From contig NZ_CP026103.1 in the NCBI RefSeq assembly GCF_002902945.1, positions 868,001-932,000 on the forward strand: a stretch of DNA of 64,000 nt, read 5' to 3'. Made by a program: the position numbers and the translations under genes. This document shows, in pieces, positions 33,954-43,106 of this stretch. Source of the stretch: Paraburkholderia caribensis. GTDB taxonomy: Bacteria; Pseudomonadota; Gammaproteobacteria; Burkholderiales; Burkholderiaceae. Every line of letters starts with the position of its first letter. The first letter of the stretch is position 1. The notes beneath the pieces were generated by a model. It made no database searches and was not told where the DNA came from. It saw nothing but the letters and a program-made list of their open reading frames with translations.

Positions 33954-35123
33954 TCAGTCTCTACAGCCAAGCGATGCCATGACCGCGCGCACACGTGCGA
34001 CGGCGGCTTCAGGATCGCGGAGCAGGCCAGCCTGGTCCGCGAGGCGGAATACGTCCGCAAGATAGGCGGGTGGGCGCATGCCATGGTGACCGCCGAGCAT
34101 GAAGAAGTGATCCTGAAATCCATTCAGATACGCGAGGAAGACGACGCCTGTTTTGTAGTACTGCGTCGGCGCCCGGAAGATGTGGCGCGACAGCGGCACT
34201 GTCGGTGCGAGCAGCGCGTTGAACGTGTCGAGATCGTCGCCAGCGAGCGCGGCCAGGGCTTGCGATGCGGCGGGAGCGATCGCGTCGAAGATGCCGAGCA
34301 GCGCATGCGAATATCCCGCGTCGTCGCCGGCGATCAGGCTGGGGTAATTGAAATCGTCGCCCGTGTACATCTTGACTGCGGGCGGCAATTGCCGGCGAAA
34401 GGAGATTTCCTTGGTGTCGTCGAGCAACGATATCTTGATGCCGTCGACGCGATCGACGCTGTCGCCGATCACACCAAGGCAGACTTGCGCCGCGCTCTCG
34501 TAATCCGACGCTCCCCAGTAGCCAGCAAGTTCAGGATCGAACATCTCGCCGAGCCAATGAAGAATCACCGGCTCGTCGCACATGGCCAGCACTTCGCGAT
34601 AGACACGCCGATAGTCGTCCGGGGAGCGGGCCACGCGGGCCAGTGCGCGGCTCGCCATCAGGATGACGCGTCCGCCGACGCGTTGAATGGCTTCGAGCTG
34701 CTCTGCGTATGCGCGGATCACCTCGTCGCAGTTCGTAATCGAATTCGGTGCAACGTGATCCGTGCCGCAGCCGGACGCGATCAACGCGCCGGGGATATCG
34801 CGCGTGCCTTCAATTGTGCGGGTGATCAGCTCAAGCGCGGCTTGCCAGGGCAGACCCATGCCGCGTTGTGCAGTATCCATCGCTTCAGCAATGCCGAGCC
34901 CTTGCTTGAGCAGGTAGCGGCGATATTCGAGTGTGCGTTCCCAATCGATTGCAGGCGCTTCATTGAGTTCGCCGGCGCGGAGTGGATCGGCCACCACGTG
35001 GGCGGCCGAATAGGCAATGCGGTTGAACGGCCGGGCAGGTGCGCGAACATCGAGCGGCGTGCCTTGCAGGCGGTAGGTATCCATCGTGCCGGACGCGGTC
35101 GGCAGTTTGAGTGTCAGGTTCAT
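33954..35123 (-). CDS. DUF993 / dihydrodipicolinate-synthase-like TIM barrel
   Basis: The protein has 389 residues. It has the pattern of DUF993 proteins: YRLQGTPLDVRAPARPFNRIAYSAAHVVADPL at the N-terminus, then GCGTDHVAP, PVILHWLGEMFDPELAGYWG, DGIKISLLDD (the strand holding the DHDPS-type lysine, ISLLD here) and VKMYTGDDFNYPSLIAGD. Such proteins are predicted aldolases or lyases of the DapA fold, and they commonly sit beside Gfo/Idh and epimerase genes. No function is established to my knowledge. It lies 7 bases after the SDR stop. It is the leading candidate for the C-C cleavage step of the pathway (inference). Confidence 0.85.
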   Translation of the reverse strand: MNLTLKLPTASGTMDTYRLQGTPLDVRAPARPFNRIAYSAAHVVADPLRAGELNEAPAIDWERTLEYRRYLLKQGLGIAEAMDTAQRGMGLPWQAALELITRTIEGTRDIPGALIASGCGTDHVAPNSITNCDEVIRAYAEQLEAIQRVGGRVILMASRALARVARSPDDYRRVYREVLAMCDEPVILHWLGEMFDPELAGYWGASDYESAAQVCLGVIGDSVDRVDGIKISLLDDTKEISFRRQLPPAVKMYTGDDFNYPSLIAGDDAGYSHALLGIFDAIAPAASQALAALAGDDLDTFNALLAPTVPLSRHIFRAPTQYYKTGVVFLAYLNGFQDHFFMLGGHHGMRPPAYLADVFRLADQAGLLRDPEAAVARVRAVMASLGCRD

Positions 35124-35130
35124 ATGCGTG

Positions 35131-35910
35131 TCAGTATTTGGTCACGAGCAGGCCGCCGTCGACACGGATAGCCTGTCCAACGCTATAGGGCAGTCCGCCC
35201 GTCGCCAGCGTGCGCACAGTGGTCGCAACTTCCTGAGGCACGCCCCAGCGCTTGATGGCCGTGAGGCCTTGCTCTATCTGCACGTCGTAGCGTGCGCGGG
35301 AGGGGGCGGTCATCTCCGTTTCGATCAGACCGGGCTGAACTTCATAGACGCTCACGCCGTGCTCGGCGAGCCGCAATGAAAACAGCGTGGTCGCCATCGA
35401 CAGACCCGCCTTCGACACGCAGTATTCGCTGCGCAATGGCGAGGCCGCGACCGCATTCGACGACGTGATCGTGATGACGCTCGGATGCGGCGCGATACTG
35501 GGCCGGGAGCGCGCGAGGAAGTGCTTCGCGAACGCCTGGGTGAGGAAGAACGTGCCGCGCGTGTTCACGGCGATGCAACGGTCGAAGCTCTCAGGCGATA
35601 CATCGAGCAGGTCGCCTCTCGACATCACCGATACGCCCGCGTTGTTCACGAGGCAATCGATCGAACCGCCGAGCCGTGCTTCGATATCGACCAGCGTGGA
35701 TGGGTGCGAGTCGATATCGGCAAGATCGGATACGACGGCAATCGCACGGGCGCCTGTCTGTTCGACTTCGGCAACGGCCTGATCCAGTTCGTCGGAGTCG
35801 ATAGCGTCAGTGAGCGCAAGGTCGAACCCTGCGCGGCCGAGCTCGATTGCAATCGCCCGCCCGATGCCGCGTCGACTGCCCGTGACGAGTGCAACAGGAC
35901 GGTCGCTCAT
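35131..35910 (-). CDS. Short-chain dehydrogenase/reductase (FabG-like)
   Basis: The protein has 259 residues, typical of classical SDRs. It has VTGSRRGIGRAIA (cofactor loop TGxxxGIG), CLVNNAGV, the catalytic Ser in TITSSNA, and the YCVSK motif giving Tyr and Lys. It ends with the usual VDGGLLVTKY. It would oxidise or reduce a hydroxyl with NAD(P). ATG 35910 overlaps the acyl-CoA dehydrogenase stop by 4 bases (ATGA), so the two are translationally coupled. A longer open frame upstream is the reverse of the dehydrogenase gene and is rejected. Confidence 0.92.
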   Translation of the reverse strand: MSDRPVALVTGSRRGIGRAIAIELGRAGFDLALTDAIDSDELDQAVAEVEQTGARAIAVVSDLADIDSHPSTLVDIEARLGGSIDCLVNNAGVSVMSRGDLLDVSPESFDRCIAVNTRGTFFLTQAFAKHFLARSRPSIAPHPSVITITSSNAVAASPLRSEYCVSKAGLSMATTLFSLRLAEHGVSVYEVQPGLIETEMTAPSRARYDVQIEQGLTAIKRWGVPQEVATTVRTLATGGLPYSVGQAIRVDGGLLVTKY

Positions 35911-37052
35911 ACCGACGCTCCATTGGCAATCAGATCGCGGGCGATGATCGTGCGCTGGATCTGGTTCGTGCCTTCGTAGATCTGCGTGATCTTCGCGTCG
36001 CGATAGAGCCGTTCGACTTCGTAGCCGCGAATGTAGCCACTGCCGCCAAAGATCTGCACTGCGTTGGCGCTGTGCTTGACAGCCGTGTCGCCCGCGAAGC
36101 ACTTGGCCATCGAGCAGGCGATGCTTGCGCGGTCGCCCGTCTCAAGGCGTTCAGCCGCGTCGTGCACGAGCAGCCGTGCGGCCCGAATATCCTTCGCCAT
36201 ATCGGCGAGCATCCACTGGACACCCTGAAACTCGGCGATGTGACTGCCGAACTGCTTGCGCGTCTGCGCATACTCCAGCGCCGCTTCGAGACCGGCCTGC
36301 GCGATGCCGACAGCCAGCGCGGCGATGCCGACGCGGCCCTTGTCGAGCACGCTCATCATGATGTGAAAGCCGCGCCCTTCCTGTCCGAGCAGTGCGTCGT
36401 GCGGAAGTTTGACGCGGTCGAAATGCAGTTCGCCGACTTGCGACGCACGCTGCCCCATCTTGTGTTCTTTAGGACCTTTCGATACACCCGCCAGATGGCA
36501 ATCGACGATGAAGATGCTCATGCCGCGCTTGCCGGCCGCCGGATCGGTGCGGGCGAGCACGAACGCCAGGTCCGCAACCGGCGCGTTGTGAATCCAGAGC
36601 TTGGCGCCGCTGAGTTCCCATCCGTCGGCAGTGCGCGTCGCGGTGGTGCGGATGCCCGACACGTCGGTACCGGCGTCCGATTCGGTAATGCAGTAAGCCG
36701 GCCGGAGCGCAGCGCGCAACAAGGGCTCCATGAACTTCGCGCGCTGTTCGTCGGTGCCGTGAACACTCAGGAGCGTACCGACCAGTTCGAGCAGGCCGCA
36801 CTGGTCAGCAACCGACGCGTAACCGCGCGACAGCTCTTCCATCACAAGCGCGTAAGCGGTGACGTCGAGCCCGGCGCCGCCAAATTCCTCGGGCACTGTA
36901 ATGCCGAACAGGCCGAGTTCACCCATCTGCCTGTAAATCTCCGCGGGGAATCGCTCCTCACGGTCCAGTTCCTCGGCTAGTGGGCGTATCACTTCCTGCG
37001 AAAAGCGCCGTGTCGTGTCGCGGATCTGCTCATGCGTTTCTGAGAGCTTCAT
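35907..37052 (-). CDS. Acyl-CoA dehydrogenase
   Basis: The protein has 381 residues, normal for the family. Landmarks: ITVPEEFGGAGLD, YCITESDAGTDVSGIRTTA (FAD/substrate loop), GAKLWIHNAPVADLAFVLART, KMGQRASQVGELHFD, LEYAQTRKQFG, and the catalytic Glu in AKITQIYEGTNQIQRTIIARD. It makes a 2-enoyl-CoA and needs electron-transfer flavoprotein; etfBA lies 10 kb away in the same regulon candidate. ATG 37052 follows GGAG; alternative starts exist up to 37130. It heads the leftward operon and is divergent from the CoA-transferase gene over a shared operator. Confidence 0.93.
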   Translation of the reverse strand: MKLSETHEQIRDTTRRFSQEVIRPLAEELDREERFPAEIYRQMGELGLFGITVPEEFGGAGLDVTAYALVMEELSRGYASVADQCGLLELVGTLLSVHGTDEQRAKFMEPLLRAALRPAYCITESDAGTDVSGIRTTATRTADGWELSGAKLWIHNAPVADLAFVLARTDPAAGKRGMSIFIVDCHLAGVSKGPKEHKMGQRASQVGELHFDRVKLPHDALLGQEGRGFHIMMSVLDKGRVGIAALAVGIAQAGLEAALEYAQTRKQFGSHIAEFQGVQWMLADMAKDIRAARLLVHDAAERLETGDRASIACSMAKCFAGDTAVKHSANAVQIFGGSGYIRGYEVERLYRDAKITQIYEGTNQIQRTIIARDLIANGASV

Positions 37053-37170
37053 GTCGTCTCCATCTGTAATCGTCATACCTGATTGTTGCGATGCAGCGGG
37101 GCAGTGCAGGTAAACCCGAGCGCCGCGCAATAGCCCTTGAAATCAGATGTTTCGTGTGCCAACATTGGCA

Positions 37171-37193
37171 ACAAGTAACCATCTGGTGGGTTA
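37171..37193. promoter_or_regulatory. TetR-type operator between the acyl-CoA dehydrogenase and CoA-transferase operons
   Basis: GTAACCATCTGGTGGGTTAT is an inverted repeat with arms GTAAC and GTTAT, preceded by ACAA. The 23-base block 37171-37193 matches 51387-51409 at 21 of 23 positions, although 14 kb apart. It sits centrally in the divergent region, so one bound regulator could control both operons. The TetR gene at 38847-39530 is the obvious candidate. Confidence 0.82.
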
Positions 37194-37254
37194 TTTAAGA
37201 CCAACGAAACGCCGCTGTCAACGGGTTTTGCGGCCGATCTGAAAGGAGGGAGCA

Positions 37255-38799
37255 GTGAGCAAGTGGAAGGAGGCTGCTGATGCGGTCGAGCAGATTTTCG
37301 ACGGCGCGACGATCGCGCTGGCGGGTTCGGGAGGCGGTCTGCTAGAAGCGGACGCCGTGCTTGCGAAGCTCGAGCAGCGTTTCCTCGAGACCGGGCATCC
37401 GCGCGATCTGACGGTCGTGCATGCGCTGGGTATCGGCGACGCGCGGGGCAGTGGCCTGGGACGCTTTGCTCATGCAGGCATGGTCAAGCGTGTGATCGGT
37501 GGGCACTGGAGTTGGGCGCCATCGATGCAGAAGCTCGCGAAGGAAAACGCTTTCGAGGCGTACAGCTTTCCGGCTGGTGCGATCTCTACGCTGCTGCGGG
37601 AAATCGGCGCGGGGCGCCCTGGCCTCGTCACGCATGTGGGCCTGCGCACCTTCATCGATCCGCGTATTGATGGCGGCAAGATCAACGAGCGCGCGACTGA
37701 AGACATGGTCGAACTGATTACGCTCGATGGACGCGAGTACCTGCGTTACAAGCCGTTCAAGGTCGATTTCGCCATCGTGCGCGGCTCCTCGGCGGACGGG
37801 AGTGGCAACGTCACGCTGCGCCGCGAACCGGCCGATCTGGACGTCTATGCGGCAGCGCTCGCGGCCCACAACTGCGGCGGTCGCGTCATCGTGCAGGTGA
37901 AAGAGCGTGAGCCCGAAGGATATGTGCCCGCGCGCCTCGTTCGTATTCCCGGCATCCTCGTTGATGCGCTCGTCGAAACCCCCGAGCAGGTGCAATGCGT
38001 GGTGTCGGACTACGATCCGGCGCTCAGCGGCGAAGCGCTATGTCCAATCGGCGCGGGCTTCTACGAAGTGCCAACAGGCATCCGCCGCATCATCGCTGCG
38101 CGGGCGGCGAAGGAATTGCGCGCCGGGCAGTCGGCGAACTTCGGCTTCGGCATTCCAGGCGGCATCCCCGCCTTGCTGGCGGAACACGGGCGGCTCGGCA
38201 CGTTCTGGGGATCGGTCGAACAGGGCATCCACAACGGCGCGATGCTCGACGGCCCGATGTTCGGCACGGCACGCAATGCGGACGCGATCCTGTCGAGCGT
38301 CGACCAGTTCGATTTCTACAGCGGCGGCGGTGTCGACGTCTCTTTCCTTGGCATGGGCGAGATGGACGGCGAGGGCAACATCAATGTGTCCAAGCTGGGT
38401 TCGACGGTCGTGGGTCCTGGCGGCTTTATCGATATCACGCAGGGCGCGCGCAAGATCGTGTTTTGCGGAAGCTTTGAAGCGAAGGGACTAGCGGTCGAAC
38501 AGGCGGGCGCGCGTCTGAACATCGTGTCGCCGGGCAGCGTGCCCAAACTGGTCGATCGCGTGCAGCACATCACGTTCAGCGGCGAGCAGGCGCGCCTTAG
38601 CAATCAGGAAGTGCTGTATGTGACGGAGCGTGCGGTGTTTCGCCTGGAGGCAGACGGCGTGCGTCTGATCGAGGTTGCGGAAGGGGTCGATGTCGAGCGC
38701 GACGTGCTGGCGCGCATGGCTTTCCGGCCGCTCGTCGATGAAGCATTGCTCGTGCGTTCGACGCAGAACGTGCTTCCGACACAGGCAAAGGTGGCGTGA
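37255..38799 (+). CDS. Acyl-CoA:carboxylate CoA-transferase (family I, propionate/acetoacetate type)
   Basis: The protein has 514 residues, with both halves of a family I CoA-transferase in one chain. N-terminal half: IFDGATIALAGSGGGLLEAD, HALGIGDARGSGLGRFAHAGMVKRVIGGHW. C-terminal half: GFGIPGGIPALL, then SVEQGIHNG, where the Glu is the expected covalent nucleophile, and DFYSGGGVDVSFLGMGEMD. It activates a carboxylate by taking CoA from a donor such as acetyl- or succinyl-CoA. The GTG start follows AAAGGAGG. It would supply the substrate of the divergent acyl-CoA dehydrogenase. It runs convergently into the TetR gene. Confidence 0.92.
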   Translation: MSKWKEAADAVEQIFDGATIALAGSGGGLLEADAVLAKLEQRFLETGHPRDLTVVHALGIGDARGSGLGRFAHAGMVKRVIGGHWSWAPSMQKLAKENAFEAYSFPAGAISTLLREIGAGRPGLVTHVGLRTFIDPRIDGGKINERATEDMVELITLDGREYLRYKPFKVDFAIVRGSSADGSGNVTLRREPADLDVYAAALAAHNCGGRVIVQVKEREPEGYVPARLVRIPGILVDALVETPEQVQCVVSDYDPALSGEALCPIGAGFYEVPTGIRRIIAARAAKELRAGQSANFGFGIPGGIPALLAEHGRLGTFWGSVEQGIHNGAMLDGPMFGTARNADAILSSVDQFDFYSGGGVDVSFLGMGEMDGEGNINVSKLGSTVVGPGGFIDITQGARKIVFCGSFEAKGLAVEQAGARLNIVSPGSVPKLVDRVQHITFSGEQARLSNQEVLYVTERAVFRLEADGVRLIEVAEGVDVERDVLARMAFRPLVDEALLVRSTQNVLPTQAKVA

Positions 38800-38846
38800 T
38801 GTCAGGGCGCGCGAAGGGCGACTGCGGACTCCGCGCGCTCGGGCTT

Positions 38847-39530
38847 TCACGGGCGCACGATTCGCAGAATGGTCTCGATGTTGAACTCGAGACGGCTTTT
38901 CAGCGCCGCCTTGTCCATGAAGTCGATGTCGAAGATCACACCGCTTGTGAAGCGGTTCGTCAGGTAGTAGTAGCCGATAGCGGCCATCGTGATGTGCAGT
39001 TGTCGTGCGTCGACACCCGACCGGAACACGCCCGCTTCGACGCCGCGATCGAGGATGCGCTGCAACATGGAGATAAACCCCTGGTGCAGATCGTGAAACC
39101 GCTGAGACTTCTTGACGTGGCGTGCTTTGTGAAGATTTTCGCTGTTCACGAGCGTCATGAACTCGGGGTTTCGCAGGTAGTAGTTCCAGGTATGCGTGGT
39201 AAGGGCAACGAGCGCGTCTTCCGGCGAAAGATGGTCGAGGTTGAGTTTCAGTTCGGCGGAACGGATGTCGGCGTAGGCATCTTCGAGCACCGCGACGAAG
39301 AGTTCCTCCTTGCTGCCGAAGTAGTGATAGATCATCCGCTTGTTGGCTTTGGAGCGCGTTGCAATGGCTTCGACGCGCGCACCGGCCAGGCCGAGCTTCG
39401 CGAATTCTTTCTTCGCGGCTTCGAGAATGTTGGCCCGGGTAACCTCCGGGTCGCGCTGCCGGGGCTGGCGCGTAACAACCGTTTCTGCGGGCTTCGATGC
39501 GCGTCGTTGGGGCGTGGTGGCAGCGGTCAT
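38847..39530 (-). CDS. TetR-family regulator, candidate master regulator of the second island
   Basis: The protein has 227 residues. The HTH lies near residues 30-78 (VTRANILEAAKKEFAKLGLAGARVEAIATRSKANKRMIYHYFGSKEELFVAVLEDAYADIR), preceded by a basic tail rich in Gln, Arg and Pro. The C-terminal domain resembles the TetR_C type of RutR/AcnR-like proteins (LVNSENLHKARHVKKS). It is divergent from the ALDH gene and convergent with the CoA-transferase. GTAAC-type inverted repeats occur before several units around it. Its ligand may be a CoA-linked intermediate or the free substrate. Confidence 0.9.
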   Translation of the reverse strand: MTAATTPQRRASKPAETVVTRQPRQRDPEVTRANILEAAKKEFAKLGLAGARVEAIATRSKANKRMIYHYFGSKEELFVAVLEDAYADIRSAELKLNLDHLSPEDALVALTTHTWNYYLRNPEFMTLVNSENLHKARHVKKSQRFHDLHQGFISMLQRILDRGVEAGVFRSGVDARQLHITMAAIGYYYLTNRFTSGVIFDIDFMDKAALKSRLEFNIETILRIVRP

Positions 39531-39742
39531 ATGGGTCGTAACGAAGTAGGGTGGGAGCGCCCTTACAGGGGCCTAATGACGGTGACTATAAACCAAAAAG
39601 CGGGTTGTCAGGAAGTAACTGGATGGTGCAGAATTGGGCCAACAACATCACGCTTCAGGCCAGCGGCATGGCGACGGCACTGCCCTCGACGCGTCATGGT
39701 TTAGAGCGGCGCCGTAAAGAATTGCACATATTGGAGGCAGGA

Positions 39743-41251
39743 ATGAAGGATCTGGGTGAACTGGCAGCCTCGCTGCGCTTACCGTCCGAACTGGTGCGTA
39801 CGCCGATGTTCATCGACGGCAAGAACTATTCGGGCGCAGATAACGAGTGGGTAACGCGTAAGAGCCCCGGGCATGGCGTGCCGGTGACGGCCACGACGCG
39901 GGCGTCGAAGCGGGACCTGGACGTTGCCGTCACCGCCGCGCGTCGCGCATTCGACGACGGCCGCTGGTCGCGGCTGTCGGGCGAGGCGCGTGCAGCGGTG
40001 CTGCTGAAAACGGCGCAACTGATTCGCGACAACGTAGAGACGCTGGCGTATCTCGAGACGCTCGAAAGCGGCAAGCCCATCGGCCAGTCGCGCGGCGAAG
40101 TCACTGCGGCGGCGGGAATCTGGGAATATGCGGCGGGGCTTGCCCGCGTCGTGCATGGCGACTCGCACGACACGCTCGGCCCCGACATGTTCGGTCTGGT
40201 GGTGCGGCAACCGGTCGGCGTGGTGGGCATCGTTACGCCGTGGAATTTTCCGTTCTTCATTCTTTCGGAACGTCTGCCGTTTGCGTTGGCTGCGGGATGC
40301 ACGGTGGTCGTCAAGCCGGCGGAACTGACGTCGACCACGACGCTCAAGCTCGCCGCGCTGCTCACCGAGGCCGGCTTGCCCGATGGCGTGGTCAACGTGG
40401 TGACGGGGCTCGGTTCGGTGGTCGGCCAGGCGCTCGCGGAACACATGGACGTCGACATGATTTCGTTCACCGGCTCGACGCCCGTGGGCCGCTCGGTGCT
40501 CACGGCCGCTGGCGGCAACATGAAAAAGGTCGGGCTGGAACTGGGCGGCAAGAATCCGCAGATCGTATTCGCCGACGCCGATCTCGACGATGCAGCCGAT
40601 GCCATCGCCTTCGGTATCGCGTTCAACGCGGGTCAGTGCTGCGTGTCGGGCAGCCGGCTCGTCGTTCACCGTTCGGTCGAAGAAGAACTGGTCGAGCGCG
40701 TGAAGGCGGTACTTGGAAAAGTGCGTGTCGGCGATCCGCTCGACGCGTCCAACCACGTCGGCGCCATCGTCGAAGCGCGGCAGTTCGACAAGATTCGCGG
40801 CTTCATCGACGCCGGCAAGCACGATGGTGCGCAACTGGTCTGCGGCGGCACTTCTAGCAACGAAGGCGAGCGCTACTTCATCCAGCCGACGATGTTCCGC
40901 AACGTGCAACCTGGCAGCGCGCTCGCCCAGGAAGAGATTTTCGGGCCGGTGCTCTCGGTTACCGCCTTCGATACCTTCGAGCAGGCCATCCAGTTGGCGA
41001 ATGGCGTGCCGTACGGCCTCGCGGCAAGTATCTGGACACGCGACCTGCAAGGCGCGTTCAAGAGCTTGCGCGAGGTGCAGGCCGGGCGCATCTGGATCAA
41101 CTGCACGATAACGGGCGGTCCTGAACTGCCGATCGGCGGTGTCAAGCAATCGGGCATCGGTCGCGAGACAGGTCGCTATGGTGTCGAGGAATACACGGAG
41201 CTCAAGTCCGTGCATGTGCAACTCGGCAACCGGCCACGCTGGATCGCGTAA
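39743..41251 (+). CDS. NAD(P)-dependent aldehyde dehydrogenase
   Basis: The protein has about 502 residues. Motifs: GIVTPWNFPFFILSERLPFALAAGCTVVVKPAE, FTGSTPVGRSVL, the Glu in LELGGKNPQIVF and the nucleophile Cys in FNAGQCCVSGSR, then EEIFGPVLSV. It is of the general betaine-/succinate-semialdehyde type. ATG 39743 follows GGAGG; the open frame upstream to 39551 is without character. It probably oxidises an aldehyde made by the GMC enzyme 93 bases downstream. The preceding 200-base gap is divergent from the TetR gene and contains a weak AGTAACT half-site at 39614-39620. Confidence 0.93.
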   Translation: MKDLGELAASLRLPSELVRTPMFIDGKNYSGADNEWVTRKSPGHGVPVTATTRASKRDLDVAVTAARRAFDDGRWSRLSGEARAAVLLKTAQLIRDNVETLAYLETLESGKPIGQSRGEVTAAAGIWEYAAGLARVVHGDSHDTLGPDMFGLVVRQPVGVVGIVTPWNFPFFILSERLPFALAAGCTVVVKPAELTSTTTLKLAALLTEAGLPDGVVNVVTGLGSVVGQALAEHMDVDMISFTGSTPVGRSVLTAAGGNMKKVGLELGGKNPQIVFADADLDDAADAIAFGIAFNAGQCCVSGSRLVVHRSVEEELVERVKAVLGKVRVGDPLDASNHVGAIVEARQFDKIRGFIDAGKHDGAQLVCGGTSSNEGERYFIQPTMFRNVQPGSALAQEEIFGPVLSVTAFDTFEQAIQLANGVPYGLAASIWTRDLQGAFKSLREVQAGRIWINCTITGGPELPIGGVKQSGIGRETGRYGVEEYTELKSVHVQLGNRPRWIA

Positions 41252-41344
41252 GGCCATTTTTTTACGAAAGCGGTCACAGAGAGCCGCGCAAAGGTTGGGC
41301 CACGCGGAACTGCGCGGCCGCAGAACGCAGAATCGGAGACAGCA

Positions 41345-43018
41345 ATGTATGACTATGTGATCGTGGGTGGCGGCCCGGCAGGCTGCGCGCTGGCAGCACG
41401 TCTGAGTGAAGACGCAAGCAACCGGGTACTGTTGCTCGAGGCCGGCCCCGCTGATACGAATCCCTACATCCATATGCCCGTCGGCTTCTTCAAGATGACG
41501 GGTGGTCCGTTGACGTGGGGTTATCGCACCGCGGCGGCGGCGGAGACACAACGCCGCCAGATTCCGTTCGCGCAGGGCCGCGTGCTCGGTGGCGGCAGCT
41601 CGATCAATGCGATGGTCTATACGCGCGGCCAGCCCTCCGATTACGACGCATGGGAGCGCGACGGCTGCACGGGTTGGGCCTTTCGCGACGGCGTGCTGCC
41701 GTATCTGCGCCGGATGGAAGACAACGAGCGCCTGTGCAACGAGTATCACGGTGTCGGCGGTCCGCTCGGCGTGTCCGACCTCATCACCGTCAATGAACTC
41801 ACCAAGGCTTTCGTCCGCGCCGGTCAGGAAGCCGGCCTGCCGTACAACAGCGATTTCAACGGCGCGCAACAGGAAGGCGTCGGCGTGTATCAGGTCACGC
41901 AGCGCAATGGGCGGCGTTGCAGTGCCGCAGTGGGCTATCTGCGGGACGCGCGTGCCCGCAGCAACCTGACGGTAAAGACGAATTGCCTGGTGTCGCGCAT
42001 CGTGATCGAGAAGGGCCGCGCGGTAGGCGTCGAATTCGCTGAGCAGCACTCGCGGACGAACGTCGTCGTTGCGCGGGCCGAGCGCGAAGTGATCGTGACG
42101 GCGGGCGCGATCGGTTCTCCCAAGTTACTGATGCTCTCCGGCATTGGCCGCCCCGCCGATCTGGAGCGCGCGGGCGTCAAGCCGTTGCATTCGCTCAAGG
42201 GCGTTGGTGAGAACCTGCAGGATCATTTCGACATCGATATCGTGTACGAGCTCAACGGCCACTACAGCCTCGACAAGTACGCGAAGAAGCACATGATGCT
42301 GCTCGCCGGCCTCGAATACAAAATCTTCAACAAGGGCCCGGTCACGTCGAACATCGCCGAGGGCGGGGCGTTCTGGTATTCCGACAGCAGCGTGCCGACG
42401 CCCGATCTGCAGTTCCACTTCCTGCCTGGAGCCGGCGTCGAGGCCGGCGTGCCGCCTGTTCCGTCAGGTTCGGGTTGCACGCTCAATTCATATTTCCTGC
42501 GCCCACGAAGCCGCGGCAGCGTAACGCTGCACAGCGCGGACCCCGCCGATGCGCCCGTCATCGATCCCGCTTATATCCGCGATCCCTATGACCTGAAGGT
42601 CGCTGTGGAGGGCATTCGTCAAAGCCGCGAAATCATGACGCAGAACGCACTGCGCAAGTTCATCAAAAGCGAGCACTTCCCTGGCGGCGCAGTGCGCACG
42701 CAGGCGCAATACGAAGAGTACGCGCAGCAGTACGGGCGCACCGGATATCACCCGGTCGGTACCTGCAAGATGGGTGTGGACGATATGTCCGTGGTCGATC
42801 CGCAGTTGCGGGTTCACGGCATCGAAGGTCTGCGCGTCGCGGATTCATCCGTTATGCCACGCATCGTCAGTTCGAACACCAATGCGCCGACACTGATGAT
42901 CGCAGAGAAAGCGTCGGACCTGATTCGCGGGCGCGCAGCGGCCCAGGCACCGGCGGCAGGCCAGTTGGCCAACCATTCCGGACGGACAGCGCCCGTCGCC
43001 GCCGCGACGCTGGCGTAG
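41345..43018 (+). CDS. GMC-family FAD-dependent alcohol oxidoreductase
   Basis: The protein has 557 residues. It has DYVIVGGGPAGCALAARLSED (FAD loop), the GMC signature GRVLGGGSSINAMVYTRG, AGAIGSPKLLMLSGIG, and the active-site His/Asn pair in GYHPVGTCKMG and SSNTNAPTLMIAEKASD. Members oxidise primary alcohols (choline, alcohol, polyethylene glycol dehydrogenases). A flexible Ala-rich tail follows. Together with the ALDH it forms an alcohol-to-acid module that would supply the carboxylate for the CoA-transferase. Confidence 0.93.
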   Translation: MYDYVIVGGGPAGCALAARLSEDASNRVLLLEAGPADTNPYIHMPVGFFKMTGGPLTWGYRTAAAAETQRRQIPFAQGRVLGGGSSINAMVYTRGQPSDYDAWERDGCTGWAFRDGVLPYLRRMEDNERLCNEYHGVGGPLGVSDLITVNELTKAFVRAGQEAGLPYNSDFNGAQQEGVGVYQVTQRNGRRCSAAVGYLRDARARSNLTVKTNCLVSRIVIEKGRAVGVEFAEQHSRTNVVVARAEREVIVTAGAIGSPKLLMLSGIGRPADLERAGVKPLHSLKGVGENLQDHFDIDIVYELNGHYSLDKYAKKHMMLLAGLEYKIFNKGPVTSNIAEGGAFWYSDSSVPTPDLQFHFLPGAGVEAGVPPVPSGSGCTLNSYFLRPRSRGSVTLHSADPADAPVIDPAYIRDPYDLKVAVEGIRQSREIMTQNALRKFIKSEHFPGGAVRTQAQYEEYAQQYGRTGYHPVGTCKMGVDDMSVVDPQLRVHGIEGLRVADSSVMPRIVSSNTNAPTLMIAEKASDLIRGRAAAQAPAAGQLANHSGRTAPVAAATLA

Positions 43019-43071
43019 GGTCGGGCCGCGCGGCCTGAGAGAGAGTTCTGGTATCGAACTCCATAACAATG

Positions 43072-43093
43072 AGTAACTATCTATATATTTATT
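43072..43093. promoter_or_regulatory. Possible degenerate TetR operator before the ABC transporter genes
   Basis: AGTAACTATCT followed by ATATAT and TTATT shares the first arm and the outer part of the second arm with the operators at 37171 and 51387, about 15 or 16 of 22 positions. It lies 14 bases before the binding-protein ATG and overlaps its ribosome-binding region. AT-richness could create such a match by chance. Confidence 0.45.
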
Positions 43094-43106
43094 GGAAGGA
43101 GACATC

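Noticed and set aside
39614..39634. Possible fourth TetR operator (AGTAACT...GGTG) before the ALDH gene
   Set aside because: Only about 12 of 21 positions agree and the second arm is missing; kept only as a remark.
39779..42049. Leftward frame of 756 codons across ALDH and GMC genes
   Set aside because: It runs through two well-supported genes on the other strand and has shadow composition.
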